A stretch of DNA of 64,000 nucleotides. It comes from RYN-133 sp963754285 (GTDB lineage: Bacteria; Actinomycetota; Actinomycetes; Mycobacteriales; Jatrophihabitantaceae). This document shows positions 36,403 to 44,507 of this stretch, one piece after another (position 1 is the first letter of the stretch; each line of letters begins with the position of its first letter). Below the pieces are notes generated by a model, which was given only the letters and a program-made list of their open reading frames with translations, did not search any database and was not told where the DNA came from. The stretch covers positions 1,090,194 through 1,154,193 of the forward strand of contig CAVWFN010000007.1 of NCBI GenBank assembly GCA_963754285.1. The letters run 5' to 3'. A program made the position numbers and the translations under genes.

Positions 36403-38070
36403 ATGACCGCGCCAGTACCTGCGGCGGCATCCGGCGGCGACCTGTCGCACAAGCAGATCATGACGATCTTGTCGGGGCTCATCCTCGGCATGTTCCTCGC
36501 CGCGCTCGACCAGACGATCGTGTCGACCGCGATCCGCACGATCGGCGACGACCTCAACGGCCTGTCCGTGCAGGCCTGGGTGACGACCGCGTTCCTGATC
36601 ACCTCGACGATCGCGACCCCGTTGTTCGGGAAGCTGTCGGACATCTACGGCCGCAAGCCGTTCTTCATGCTCGCGATCACGATCTTCATCGTCGGCTCGG
36701 CGATGTGCGGGCTCGCGCATTCGATGTACCAGCTCGCGGCGTTCCGCGCGTTCCAGGGCATCGGGGCCGGCGGCCTGTTCCCGCTGGCACTCGCGATCAT
36801 CGGCGACATCATTCCGCCGCGTGAGCGCGCCCGCTACCAGGGCTACTTCATGGCGGTCTTCGCCACCGCGTCCGTGCTCGGCCCCGTGGTCGGCGGCTTC
36901 TTCGCCGGCACCAAGTCGATCCTCGGCATCTCCGGCTGGCGCTGGATCTTCTACATCAACGTTCCGATCGGCATCGTCGCGCTGATCGTCGTCGAGGCGG
37001 TGCTCAAGCTCGACCACACCCGCCGCGAACACCGCATCGACTGGGGCGGCGCGGCGGCACTGGTCGTCGGCCTCGTCCCGTTGCTGATCATCGCCGAGCA
37101 GGGCCGCACCTGGGGTTGGGCCGGTACGAGCGCGTTCATCTGCTACGTGCTCGGCGTGGCCGGACTGATCGGGTTCGTGGTCATCGAAGCCCGGATGGGC
37201 GACGAAGCGTTGCTGCCGTTGCGGCTGTTCAAGGGCAGCGTGTTCGCGCTCGGTTCGGTGCAGTCGTTCATCATCGGTATGGGGATGTTCGGCGGGTTGG
37301 TGTCGATCCCGCTGTACCTGCAGATCGTCAAGGGCGCGTCGCCCACGAAGGCGGGTCTGCTGATCCTGCCCTTGGTGCTCGGGATCATGGCGGCCTCACT
37401 GCTTGCCGGCCAGGTCACGTCCCGCACCGGGCGCTACAAGGTCTTTCCGGTGGTGGGCTCGGTGCTGCTCGTCGCCGGGATGCTGTTGCTCTCACGGGTC
37501 GGTGCCGACACCGCGCTCTGGCAGACCGACTTGTGCATGGTCGTGTTCGGTGCCGGGCTGGGCATGAACATGCAGTCGATCGTGCTGGCCATGCAGAACG
37601 CGGTCGATCCGCGTGACATGGGTGTGGCGACCTCGGCGGTGACGTTCTTCCGGCAGGTCGGTGGCTCGATGGGTACCGCGATCTTCTTGTCGATCCTGTT
37701 CTCGAACGCGGCGAGCAACATCGCGCACAACCTGCAAGCCGCCGGAGTGTCGCAGGCGGCAGCCGGGAAGGTGAACATCAACGACACCAGCGGGTTGTCG
37801 AAGCTGCCTGAGGCGATCAGGCATCCGATCCTGGTCGGCTTCTCCGACGCGATGGACGTCGTGTTCCTCGTCGGTGCCTGCGTGCTCGTGGTCGCGGTCG
37901 TGCTCGCGTCGGTGATGAAGGAAGTGCCGCTGCGCATGCAGTCGGGGATGCAGGCCGCGCGTGAGCGGGCCGCGGCGACCGACGCGACGATGGCCGATGC
38001 AGGCGGCGCGACCCACGAGCCTGAGCAGATCACGCCCAGCGCCGCCGGACGGGCTTCGCGCCAACCCTGA
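36403..38070 (+). CDS. MFS multidrug exporter, DHA2 (EmrB/QacA) family
   Basis: The 555-residue protein has the DHA2 layout of about 14 helices. Helix 1 contains FLAALDQTIVSTAIRTIG, whose D-Q-T-I-V core is the DHA2 hallmark; the loop motif GKLSDIYGRKPFFM and RAFQGIGAGGLFPL (motif C region) follow. It would pump hydrophobic drugs or metabolites out with protons. The C-terminal 40 residues are cytoplasmic and low in complexity. It is encoded immediately after the MarR repressor with zero spacing. Confidence 0.92.
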   Translation: MTAPVPAAASGGDLSHKQIMTILSGLILGMFLAALDQTIVSTAIRTIGDDLNGLSVQAWVTTAFLITSTIATPLFGKLSDIYGRKPFFMLAITIFIVGSAMCGLAHSMYQLAAFRAFQGIGAGGLFPLALAIIGDIIPPRERARYQGYFMAVFATASVLGPVVGGFFAGTKSILGISGWRWIFYINVPIGIVALIVVEAVLKLDHTRREHRIDWGGAAALVVGLVPLLIIAEQGRTWGWAGTSAFICYVLGVAGLIGFVVIEARMGDEALLPLRLFKGSVFALGSVQSFIIGMGMFGGLVSIPLYLQIVKGASPTKAGLLILPLVLGIMAASLLAGQVTSRTGRYKVFPVVGSVLLVAGMLLLSRVGADTALWQTDLCMVVFGAGLGMNMQSIVLAMQNAVDPRDMGVATSAVTFFRQVGGSMGTAIFLSILFSNAASNIAHNLQAAGVSQAAAGKVNINDTSGLSKLPEAIRHPILVGFSDAMDVVFLVGACVLVVAVVLASVMKEVPLRMQSGMQAARERAAATDATMADAGGATHEPEQITPSAAGRASRQP

Positions 38071-38208
38071 GTCGAGCACCTGCGCGGGCGATGCGGCCCA
38101 ATCCGGTGAACCGCTGCGCTGATGCGGTGGGCAAGGCGACATTGGGCACGACGCTGCTTGCTCGTACGTTAAGCAGGTATCGCGACTTCGTGTTGTGATA
38201 CGCAACGG

Positions 38209-38279
38209 ACGGTCACGGTCGAGTCAGCCTGCGTGGGTGCGGGGGTTCCCGACGCTGGGTAGCGGCTCGCCGTGACCGT
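38209..38279. repeat. perfect 10-bp inverted repeat with 51-bp spacer
   Basis: ACGGTCACGG (38209-38218) is an exact inverted copy of CCGTGACCGT (38270-38279). It lies just upstream of the DinB gene at 38297 and could be an operator pair or a structured leader. The same gap also holds nested short stems (GCCCAAT/ATTGGGC and ACCGC/GCGGT, 38096-38147) that may end the MFS transcript. Confidence 0.45.
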
Positions 38280-38296
38280 TCCGCGAGACTGGACCG

Positions 38297-38818
38297 ATGT
38301 CGTCTGTATTCGTTGCGCCCATGTTCGCCGCCGTCGACGGGCCGGTGTCAGGTCCTGATCGTCCGATCCTCGAAGGCTATTTGCGGTGGCAGCGCGCGAC
38401 GTTGCTCAACATCTGCGGCGGGCTGGACGCGACACAGCTCGCGCTGCGCCCCATTGCGTCGTCCAACCTGTCGCTGCTCGGGCTCGTGCGGCACCTGGCG
38501 AAGGTCGAGCGGATCTGGTTCCGCCAGCGCGTGGCCGGCGAGGACGTACCGCCGATGTACGACCCGGCGCTCGGCAAGGACCACGACTTCGACGCGCTCG
38601 ACCCGAACGAAGCAGCCACCGCATTCGATCGCCTGCAGGCCGAGTGGCAGGCGGCGGACGCCGCCGCGGCGAGCGTCGACTTCGATCACTTGAGCGTCGT
38701 GCACGGTGAGCAGTACTCCCTGCGGATGATCTATGTGCATGTGATCAGCGAGTACGCCCGCCACAACGGTCACGCCGACCTGCTGCGCGAGGCGATCGAC
38801 GGTGTCACTGGTCGCTGA
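38297..38818 (+). CDS. DinB family protein (DUF664)
   Basis: A 173-residue DinB-fold protein. The three metal-site regions are recognisable: LGLVRHLAKVERIWFRQR (His about residue 57), and near the C-terminus VHVISEYARHNGHADLLRE with the paired His residues. DUF664 members are common and often annotated as mycothiol transferases. It is the second DinB protein of the window besides 1236-1733. It starts 6 nt after GAGACT and converges on the HAD gene with a 14-bp overlap. Confidence 0.85.
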   Translation: MSSVFVAPMFAAVDGPVSGPDRPILEGYLRWQRATLLNICGGLDATQLALRPIASSNLSLLGLVRHLAKVERIWFRQRVAGEDVPPMYDPALGKDHDFDALDPNEAATAFDRLQAEWQAADAAAASVDFDHLSVVHGEQYSLRMIYVHVISEYARHNGHADLLREAIDGVTGR

Positions 38819-39467
38819 CTGCTCGCAGCAACGAATCGGCCGGACGGTCGGGAGACGCGGCGACGAGCCGGAAGGTGCAACCGAGCGCGGACGCACCTCC
38901 GTCGGCGTCGGGGTTGTCGCCGACCATGACGGTGCGGGCGGGGTCGGCGCCGAGTTCGGCAAGTGCGAACTCGAAGATGCGCGCATCGGGCTTGAGCACG
39001 CCGCGCTCGTCCGACAGCACGAGAACGGGCAGGTAATCGGTGAGCCCGTACGCGGCGATGACCGGCCGCGGATCCCAGCCGATGTTGCTGACGACAGCGA
39101 CCGGTGTGCGCGCGGCATGCAGTTCGCGCAGCACCGCCGCCGTGTCGGGGAACGGGAGCCACGCTGCCGGCGTCGTGCCGCGGTCATAGAGGCGGTCGGC
39201 CTGCTCGCGCGTCAGCCCGGCATGGACCGCCAGCCCGGAGTAGGCGGCGCGATGAGCGGCGCGGTCGAGATCGCGCCGCGCCCACACGTCCGCGAGGTGC
39301 TCGGGAAGCTCGTCCGGCGTGCTGCTGCCGTTGATCGCGCCCCAGCGTTCGAGCGCTGGTGCCCACGACACGAACTGCGGGCCGAGCGCTGCCTCGAGGG
39401 CCTCGGCGGCGGTCTCGACGTGGAACAGCGTGCCGGAGAAGTCGAAGAGCACCGCATCGAAAGCCAT
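38805..39467 (-). CDS. HAD-superfamily hydrolase with a DxS active-site variant
   Basis: The 220-residue protein has the HAD subfamily IA fold: motif I FDFSGTLF at residues 8-15, motif II VVSNIGWD, and motif IV VMVGDNPDAD. The nucleophile is Asp9, but the usual second Asp is Ser11, replacing the general acid of typical phosphatases. Such DxS forms are seen in actinobacterial HAD proteins and in non-phosphatase HAD enzymes. Substrate unknown. TAGGGT lies exactly 6 nt before the ATG on the minus strand, a leaderless start. Confidence 0.87.
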   Translation of the reverse strand: MAFDAVLFDFSGTLFHVETAAEALEAALGPQFVSWAPALERWGAINGSSTPDELPEHLADVWARRDLDRAAHRAAYSGLAVHAGLTREQADRLYDRGTTPAAWLPFPDTAAVLRELHAARTPVAVVSNIGWDPRPVIAAYGLTDYLPVLVLSDERGVLKPDARIFEFALAELGADPARTVMVGDNPDADGGASALGCTFRLVAASPDRPADSLLRAVSDQ

Positions 39468-39576
39468 GCGCCGACCCTACGAATCGGCCTGGCGGCAGCG
39501 TTGGCCGGGCGAATCTCCGTGTGCACGATCCGGGGCGGCATGGTGAGAGAGCGCAGGACGCCCTGGATGGAGTGGG

Positions 39577-39650
39577 TGGCCAGGGGCGGGATCGAACCGC
39601 CGACCTACCGCTTTTCAGGCGGTCGCTCGTACCAGCTGAGCTACCTGGCC
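39577..39650 (-). tRNA. tRNA-Phe (GAA)
   Basis: On the minus strand a 74-nt cloverleaf folds with acceptor stem GGCCAGG/CCTGGCC, anticodon stem ACCGC/GCGGT and loop CTGAAAA, giving anticodon GAA. The T-loop GGTTCGATCCC is standard. No CCA is encoded at the 3' end. Confidence 0.95.
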
Positions 39651-39700
39651 GTGCCCTCGTCGAAGGACCAGCGAAGTTTACCGGACGGTCGACCGTGGAC

Positions 39701-40357
39701 TTACCGGCTTGCTTGGTCGTAGCGCGACCACACCAGCTCGACCAGCGCCGGGTGGACGCCTATCGGGTCGGCGACAACGCCGTCGCCGTCGACGCGAGCG
39801 CGTAGCTCGTCGAGGAAGCCGCCTTCGGCGAGCAGATAGGTCGCGACGGCGAACGGCCGCTCGACGTCGTCGGGCAGGTCGGCGCCCAGATCCAGTGCGC
39901 GCACCGGACGGCCGAGTCGTTCGCCGAGCGCGTCGGCAGCCTGCTCGACCTCGGCGCGGGCCGAGGAGCGGCTCGAACCCACCGCGGCGAGCAGGACCGG
40001 CCCGGCGCCCGCCGCCTGGACGTCGGCCTCGGCAAGTCGATCGGCGATCGCCGCGATGATTGCGGGATCGGGTCCGAGATGCGGTGCGACCCGGACGTCG
40101 TCGCGGCCGGCCACGGCGGCGGGGATGTCGCTGGTCACGTGGTAGCCCGCCGACAGCAGCAGCGGCACCACGACGACGTGCTGCCCGCGCAGGTCGTCCA
40201 GCGCCGTGGTCAAAGACGGCTCGGCGACGTCGAGGAAGCACAGCTCGACCGCGACGCCCGGACGAGCGGCCGCGATCGCGTGAGCGAGGGCGGCTGTCGT
40301 TGCCGAGCCTGCAGCCGAGCGGGTGCCGTGCGCAGCGAGGAGCAGGGTCGCGGCCAT
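39701..40357 (-). CDS. sirohydrochlorin chelatase (CbiX-like)
   Basis: The 218-residue two-domain protein starts MAATLLLAAHGTRSAAG, with the catalytic His of CbiX/SirB chelatases in AAHGTR. The second His is in SAGYHVTSDIP, close to the metal site. The enzyme inserts Fe2+ (siroheme) or Co2+ (cobalamin) into sirohydrochlorin. The metal cannot be told from sequence. It is divergent from a ZIP metal transporter with an iron box in the gap, and this makes iron and siroheme the more likely context. ATG 40357 gives the normal start. Confidence 0.88.
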   Translation of the reverse strand: MAATLLLAAHGTRSAAGSATTAALAHAIAAARPGVAVELCFLDVAEPSLTTALDDLRGQHVVVVPLLLSAGYHVTSDIPAAVAGRDDVRVAPHLGPDPAIIAAIADRLAEADVQAAGAGPVLLAAVGSSRSSARAEVEQAADALGERLGRPVRALDLGADLPDDVERPFAVATYLLAEGGFLDELRARVDGDGVVADPIGVHPALVELVWSRYDQASR

Positions 40358-40418
40358 GAAGATTGAGCATAAGGAAAGACGTCGTTGAACCGATCTCGCG
40401 TCCCACACGAAGATGTGT

Positions 40419-40437
40419 TTAGGTAAGGCTGACCTAA
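40419..40437. promoter_or_regulatory. IdeR/DtxR iron box
   Basis: TTAGGTAAGGCTGACCTAA matches the actinobacterial iron-box consensus TTAGGTTAGGCTAACCTAA at 17 of 19 positions and is a near-perfect palindrome. It lies 23 bp before the ZIP transporter GTG and 62 bp from the divergent chelatase start. Bound IdeR with Fe2+ would repress the transporter. Confidence 0.88.
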
Positions 40438-40459
40438 CTTGCAGCGAAGGGCGACGCTC

Positions 40460-41332
40460 GTGGACCTGTCGAAGACGCTCGTACTCGGCTTCATCGCCGG
40501 CGTCACGATCCTCATCGGCATGCCGCTCGGGCGCATGCGCTCGCCGCGGCCGAACCTGCGGCTGATCCTGAACGCGATCGCCATCGGCGTGCTGTTGTTC
40601 CTCGTCTGGGACGTGCTCTCGCACGCGTTCGAACCGATCGACACTGCGCTCACCAACATCCACGACGGCAAGGGCGGCGGTGCGGACGTCGCGAAGTACG
40701 GAACGTTGTTCGCACTCGGCCTGGCCGTCGGATTGCTCGGTCTCGTCGGATACGACCGCTACCTGCAGCGCCGCAAGCAGGCCGCGGGTCGCGGCGGCCC
40801 CGGCGCGATGTCGGTGGAGGAGCGCGCGCCGGCAACGCGCGGCGTCGCGTCCTGGAGCAAGGCCCGCCAGACCGCTCTCCTGATCGCGGTCGGCATCGGT
40901 CTGCACAACTTCGCCGAGGGATTGGCCATCGGCCAGTCGGCCGCCAGCGGCGAGGTCGCCCTTGCCACCGTGCTGGTGATCGGGTTCGCGCTGCACAACG
41001 CGACCGAGGGCTTCGGCATCGTCGCCCCGCTGGGCGGAGACATCGACGAGCGCGGCGATATCCGTCGTCCGTCTTGGGGCTTCCTCGGCGCGATGGCACT
41101 CATCGGCGGCGGGCCTACGTTCATCGGCACCTGGGTCGGTCACGGCTTCACCAGCCAGGCGGTCAGCGTCGTGTTCCTGACGCTCGCGGCCGGTTCGATC
41201 ATCTACGTGGTGTGCCAGCTCCTCGGCGTCGCGGCACGCGCGAACCGGATGGACCTGCTGGCCATCGGACTGCTGATCGGCCTGCTCGCCGGCTTCGTCA
41301 CCGACGCCGTCGTCACGGCCGGTGGGGCCTGA
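40460..41332 (+). CDS. ZIP-family divalent metal transporter, iron-regulated
   Basis: A 290-residue membrane protein with about eight helices. The two metal-site helices carry GLHNFAEGLAIG and ALHNATEGFGI, the HNxxEG motifs of ZIP transporters; a Gly/Arg-rich cytoplasmic loop of about 30 residues separates helices 3 and 4. ZIP proteins import Zn2+, Fe2+ or related ions. The perfect-looking iron box just upstream argues for Fe2+ uptake under iron limitation. GTG 40460 has GAAGGG 9 nt upstream. A strong hairpin ends the gene. Confidence 0.9.
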   Translation: MDLSKTLVLGFIAGVTILIGMPLGRMRSPRPNLRLILNAIAIGVLLFLVWDVLSHAFEPIDTALTNIHDGKGGGADVAKYGTLFALGLAVGLLGLVGYDRYLQRRKQAAGRGGPGAMSVEERAPATRGVASWSKARQTALLIAVGIGLHNFAEGLAIGQSAASGEVALATVLVIGFALHNATEGFGIVAPLGGDIDERGDIRRPSWGFLGAMALIGGGPTFIGTWVGHGFTSQAVSVVFLTLAAGSIIYVVCQLLGVAARANRMDLLAIGLLIGLLAGFVTDAVVTAGGA

Positions 41333-41357
41333 CCCGAGTCAACGACTGAGAACCACG

Positions 41358-41386
41358 AACGGCTGCGGCGATCGCCGCAGCCGTTT
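41358..41386 (+). terminator. 28-nt perfect palindromic terminator after the ZIP gene
   Basis: The palindrome at 41358-41385 has arms AACGGCTGCGGCGA and its exact complement and is followed by a short TTTC. It lies 25 bp after the transporter stop and before the tRNA-Asp on the other strand, so it can act in both directions. Confidence 0.8.
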
Positions 41387-41398
41387 CGTCATTCGTGG

Positions 41399-41472
41399 CG
41401 ACCCCGACCGGACTTGAACCGGCGACTTCCTCCGTGACAGGGAGGCACTCTAACCAACTGAGCTACGGGGCC
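41399..41472 (-). tRNA. tRNA-Asp (GTC)
   Basis: A 74-nt cloverleaf on the minus strand: acceptor GGCCCCG/CGGGGTC, anticodon stem CCTCC/GGAGG, loop CTGTCAC with anticodon GTC. The T-arm GGTTCAAGTCC is normal. No encoded CCA. Confidence 0.95.
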
Positions 41473-41492
41473 TGAGGTGTTGCAGTACTGCG

Positions 41493-41565
41493 TGCCCCCA
41501 ACGGGATTCGAACCCGTGCTACCGCCTTGAAAGGGCGGCGTCCTGGGCCTCTAGACGATGAGGGC
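41493..41565 (-). tRNA. tRNA-Glu (TTC)
   Basis: A 73-nt cloverleaf on the minus strand: acceptor GCCCTCA/TGGGGGC, anticodon stem CCGCC/GGCGG, loop CTTTCAA with anticodon TTC. It lies 20 bp upstream of tRNA-Asp and is probably co-transcribed with it. No encoded CCA. Confidence 0.95.
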
Positions 41566-41629
41566 GAACCGCATCACTCTAGCCCCCGTCGGTTGACCCG
41601 ATCAGCATAGGGGACGGGCGGTGTGCGAT

Positions 41630-41902
41630 TCAAAACCGCCTCCGCCGTCCGCCGGCGAACAGCCGCCAGATGAGCAGGACGACGACGCTGCCGGCCACCG
41701 CGCCGATGAACGTCGAGGCCTTGCGCAGGTCGAACTTGTCGTAGGCGAGCACCGCCCACAACGATCCGCCGGCGTACGAGCCGATGATGCCGAGCAACGC
41801 GGTGCCGAGGCAGCCCAGGCGCTGCGGGCTCGACACGAGCAGTCGCGCGATCGCACCGGCGAGCAGCCCGATCACGAGCAGTCCGAGCAGATAGAAGATC
41901 AC
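41630..41902 (-). CDS. GlsB/YeaQ/YmgE family small membrane protein
   Basis: The 90-residue protein has three hydrophobic helices with the family motif LVIGLLAGAIARLL near the start and LGIIGSYAGGSLWAVL in the middle. The family is often called transglycosylase-associated but its biochemical role is unknown; expression in stress is common. Its ATG overlaps the tyrA stop (ATGA), so it is co-translated with a tyrosine-pathway gene, a pairing without an evident reason. Confidence 0.88.
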   Translation of the reverse strand: MIFYLLGLLVIGLLAGAIARLLVSSPQRLGCLGTALLGIIGSYAGGSLWAVLAYDKFDLRKASTFIGAVAGSVVVLLIWRLFAGGRRRRF

Positions 41903-42864
41903 GATTGCGGCCTCATTCCGAGCAGACGTACCCCGTCGTCATCGCGCAACACTGCCGTCACCCACCCGCCGCGGCGCCCGTGGTCGCACAGCGCTTCGGC
42001 CGACACCGGCAACTCGACAGGTTCGAACGCGCGGTGTTCCCAGTTCATCCGCGCCTGGTGCCCGGCCTCGGCCAGTTCGTAGACCGACTCGTTGGCGGCC
42101 AGCTCCTCGCGTGCCTTCGACAGCCGGACGATCACGTCGTCGAGCGCGTCGACCAGCGACGGGTTGCCGTCGCACCAGGTGGCAACGAGATCGGGACGGG
42201 TGCGTGCGACGCGCGAGCCCGAACGGTACGAGCCGGCCGCCAACGACAGACCGAGCGGGCCACCGTCCAACCCGATCAGCGCGAGCGCTTCGGCAAGGAC
42301 GTGCGGCAGGCCGATCACGCGAGCGATGGCGGCGTCCTGTTCGGCGGCAGCAGCGGGAACCGGTCGGGCACCGAGGTCGCACACGAGTTCGGCGACGCGC
42401 AGCCAGCCGTCGAGATCGGTGTCCGCCTCGATCGTCAGCGTCCACGGCGCATCGCGGAACAGCAGCGGATCGGCTGCTGCCCAGCCGCTGTCCTCGGTAC
42501 CGGCCAGCGGATGCCCGCCGACGAAGGCGGCCTGTGGGGCGAGCTCACGCACCGCGTCCAGCACCGGTGCCTTCAGCGTCCCGACGTCGGTCAGCAGCAC
42601 GCCCGGACCAAGGTGCCCGGACAGTGAAGACAACGCACCGCGCACTTGCGGCAGCGGCATCGCGAGCACAACCAGGTCGGCGCCGTGCACCGCGGCGTTC
42701 TCGTTCGGCGCCACCGGGAATCCCGCGGCGCTGGCGGCCGCTGCGGTCGCGTGATCGACGTCGTAGCCGACCACCTCGAGGCCGCCCTGGCGCATCGCGT
42801 GCATCATCGAGCCGCCGATGAGGCCCAGGCCCAGCACGGCGACGCGGTGGAAGTGGGCTGTCAT
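41899..42864 (-). CDS. tyrA: prephenate dehydrogenase
   Basis: TyrA oxidatively decarboxylates prephenate to 4-hydroxyphenylpyruvate for tyrosine. The 321-residue protein starts with the Rossmann motif VAVLGLGLIGGSMMHAM and has the active-site His segment GGHPLAGTEDSGW. There is no chorismate mutase or ACT domain in this length, so feedback inhibition would have to use another surface. Start at ATG 42864. It faces the TadA-associated genes across a 140-bp gap. Confidence 0.92.
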   Translation of the reverse strand: MTAHFHRVAVLGLGLIGGSMMHAMRQGGLEVVGYDVDHATAAAASAAGFPVAPNENAAVHGADLVVLAMPLPQVRGALSSLSGHLGPGVLLTDVGTLKAPVLDAVRELAPQAAFVGGHPLAGTEDSGWAAADPLLFRDAPWTLTIEADTDLDGWLRVAELVCDLGARPVPAAAAEQDAAIARVIGLPHVLAEALALIGLDGGPLGLSLAAGSYRSGSRVARTRPDLVATWCDGNPSLVDALDDVIVRLSKAREELAANESVYELAEAGHQARMNWEHRAFEPVELPVSAEALCDHGRRGGWVTAVLRDDDGVRLLGMRPQS

Positions 42865-43005
42865 CGCGCGAGACGAAGCGCAGGGTGAACCTGAGCGCTC
42901 GTGGAGTCGGTCACCCGATCGACGCTAGCGCCCTGAGGAGAACGACTTCCCGCCGCTACCGAAGACGTGTCAGGATCGGTACCTCACTCCTCGGGCAGGT
43001 GGGTC

Positions 43006-43485
43006 ATGGCACAGCGTGGGTTCGCCGTCGCGGCGTATCGCGACGCCGGGCAGTGGCGTGCCGAGCCGTTGCCGCCCGCGGTGCTCGACGACCTAGGCGT
43101 GCTGTTGCAGGCGTTGCGATCCCAGCCGCCCGAGGGTGGTCCGTTCGTGATCGCATGTGTCGACGAGGAGTTCTTTCTCATCGCGCGTCAGGACGGCGCG
43201 CGCATCTCGTTGTTGCTGTCGGACCTCACGGCGTCGGTCGAGTATTCCCTTGCCGAACAGGCACTTGCGCGCCTCGGCGAAGACCCGCCCGACGACGACG
43301 AACTCGACGAGGTGTGGCCGGTCGGCGATCTCGACCTGTTCACCGATCTCGACGTCGCCGAAGACGACATGGAGCGAATCCTCGACGACATCGACGCCTA
43401 TCCCGACGAGATGCTGGACGCGATCGTGGATCGGTTGGGCATCGCAGACGCGTACAAGCGCGCAACGGAACTGGCAGTGCGATGA
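43006..43485 (+). CDS. TadA-associated protein, first copy
   Basis: The 159-residue acidic protein belongs to the family annotated as tRNA adenosine deaminase-associated protein because of its position before tadA. Recognisable parts are an N-terminal FAVAAYRDAGQWRAEPLPP and the acidic C-terminus VWPVGDLDLFTDLDV. No catalytic motif is visible. ATG 43006 follows a GGCAGGTGGG site. It overlaps the second copy as ATGA, and the two resemble each other in size, acidity and layout. Function unknown. Confidence 0.85.
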   Translation: MAQRGFAVAAYRDAGQWRAEPLPPAVLDDLGVLLQALRSQPPEGGPFVIACVDEEFFLIARQDGARISLLLSDLTASVEYSLAEQALARLGEDPPDDDELDEVWPVGDLDLFTDLDVAEDDMERILDDIDAYPDEMLDAIVDRLGIADAYKRATELAVR

Positions 43486-43967
43486 GCGCATTCGGTGCCG
43501 TGCTCAGCCGGCGTGGGGATCGCTGGCGCGCAGCCGAGATCGATCTCGACGGTTGCGAGAGCGTCGAGGACATCGCCGATCTGGCCCGTGACTTCGCCGG
43601 CGAGGTGCGGCTCGTCCTGATCGAGCAGGACGACGAATACGCGGCGATCGTGCGCGTCGACGACGAGGACGACGATCCGCGCGCGTTCTTGTCCGACGGC
43701 CATGCGGCCGACAACTATCCGCTCGCCGCCGCGATCGCCGAAGACCTCGTCGAGATCGGTGAGGACGTCCTCGACGGCGACGAGGACGCGCCGCCTGCGC
43801 ACGACAGCGCACCGTTCGGCGACGCCGAGATCGTCGACGACCTCGGGACGTCGCCGTCGGACCTGTTGTCGATGTGCGCGCACGAGGGCACGTTGCCGAT
43901 GGACGTTCTTGTCGTGGTGTGCGAGAAGGCCGGCTGCGGCGAGACCTTCGACGACCTGCGTGCCTGA
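43482..43967 (+). CDS. TadA-associated protein, second copy
   Basis: A 161-residue acidic protein of the same family as its upstream neighbour: AVLSRRGDRWRAAEIDLDG at the start, VRLVLIEQDDEYAAIVRVDDE in the middle and a GDAEIVDDLGTS region before the C-terminal Cys pair (VVVCEKAGC). It overlaps the first copy at its start and tadA at its end. The tandem arrangement suggests an old duplication with subunits that may pair with each other or with TadA. No activity can be deduced. Confidence 0.83.
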   Translation: MSAFGAVLSRRGDRWRAAEIDLDGCESVEDIADLARDFAGEVRLVLIEQDDEYAAIVRVDDEDDDPRAFLSDGHAADNYPLAAAIAEDLVEIGEDVLDGDEDAPPAHDSAPFGDAEIVDDLGTSPSDLLSMCAHEGTLPMDVLVVVCEKAGCGETFDDLRA

Positions 43968-44412
43968 CTCCGAGGCCATCGAGGCTGCGCTCGTCGAGGC
44001 GCGTGCGGCCTTGCTGACCGGCGACGTTCCGATCGGTGCCGTGGTGCTCGACGCATCCGGCAAACTCGTCGCGGTCGGACGCAACGACCGCGAGGCTGTC
44101 CATGACCCGACCGGTCACGCCGAGATCGTCGCGCTGCGCAGAGCCGGTGCCGAGCTCGGGTCGTGGAACCTCAGCGGCTGCACGCTCGCCGTGACGCTCG
44201 AACCGTGCACGATGTGCGCCGGCGCCATCGTGCTTGCTCGGATCACTCGGCTCGTGTTCGGTGCCTGGGACCCGAAAGCCGGCGCAGTCGGCTCGCTGTG
44301 GGACGTCGTACGCGACCGCCGGCTCAACCACCGTCCTGAAGTTGTCGGGGGAGTTGCCGCCGCGGAATGTGCTGCGTTGCTCGAGCGATTCTTCGCCGAC
44401 CGACGGGTCTGA
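43960..44412 (+). CDS. tadA: tRNA-specific adenosine-34 deaminase
   Basis: TadA converts A34 to inosine in tRNA-Arg(ACG). The 150-residue cytidine-deaminase-fold protein has the zinc and proton-shuttle residues His53 and Glu55 (GHAEI) and Cys83/Cys86 (EPCTMC). Its length and order match TadA. GTG 43960 lies inside the end of the previous gene, so translation is coupled. Gene order TadA-associated x2 then tadA forms one operon. Confidence 0.94.
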   Translation: MPDSEAIEAALVEARAALLTGDVPIGAVVLDASGKLVAVGRNDREAVHDPTGHAEIVALRRAGAELGSWNLSGCTLAVTLEPCTMCAGAIVLARITRLVFGAWDPKAGAVGSLWDVVRDRRLNHRPEVVGGVAAAECAALLERFFADRRV

Positions 44413-44507
44413 ACGCAGCTTCAGTCGGCCGATTCGTGCCCGGATGGTTGCGTTGCTGAGTGCGCACTCAGCACGATTCGACGGATATCCGACTTGGGAG
44501 GGTTTTG

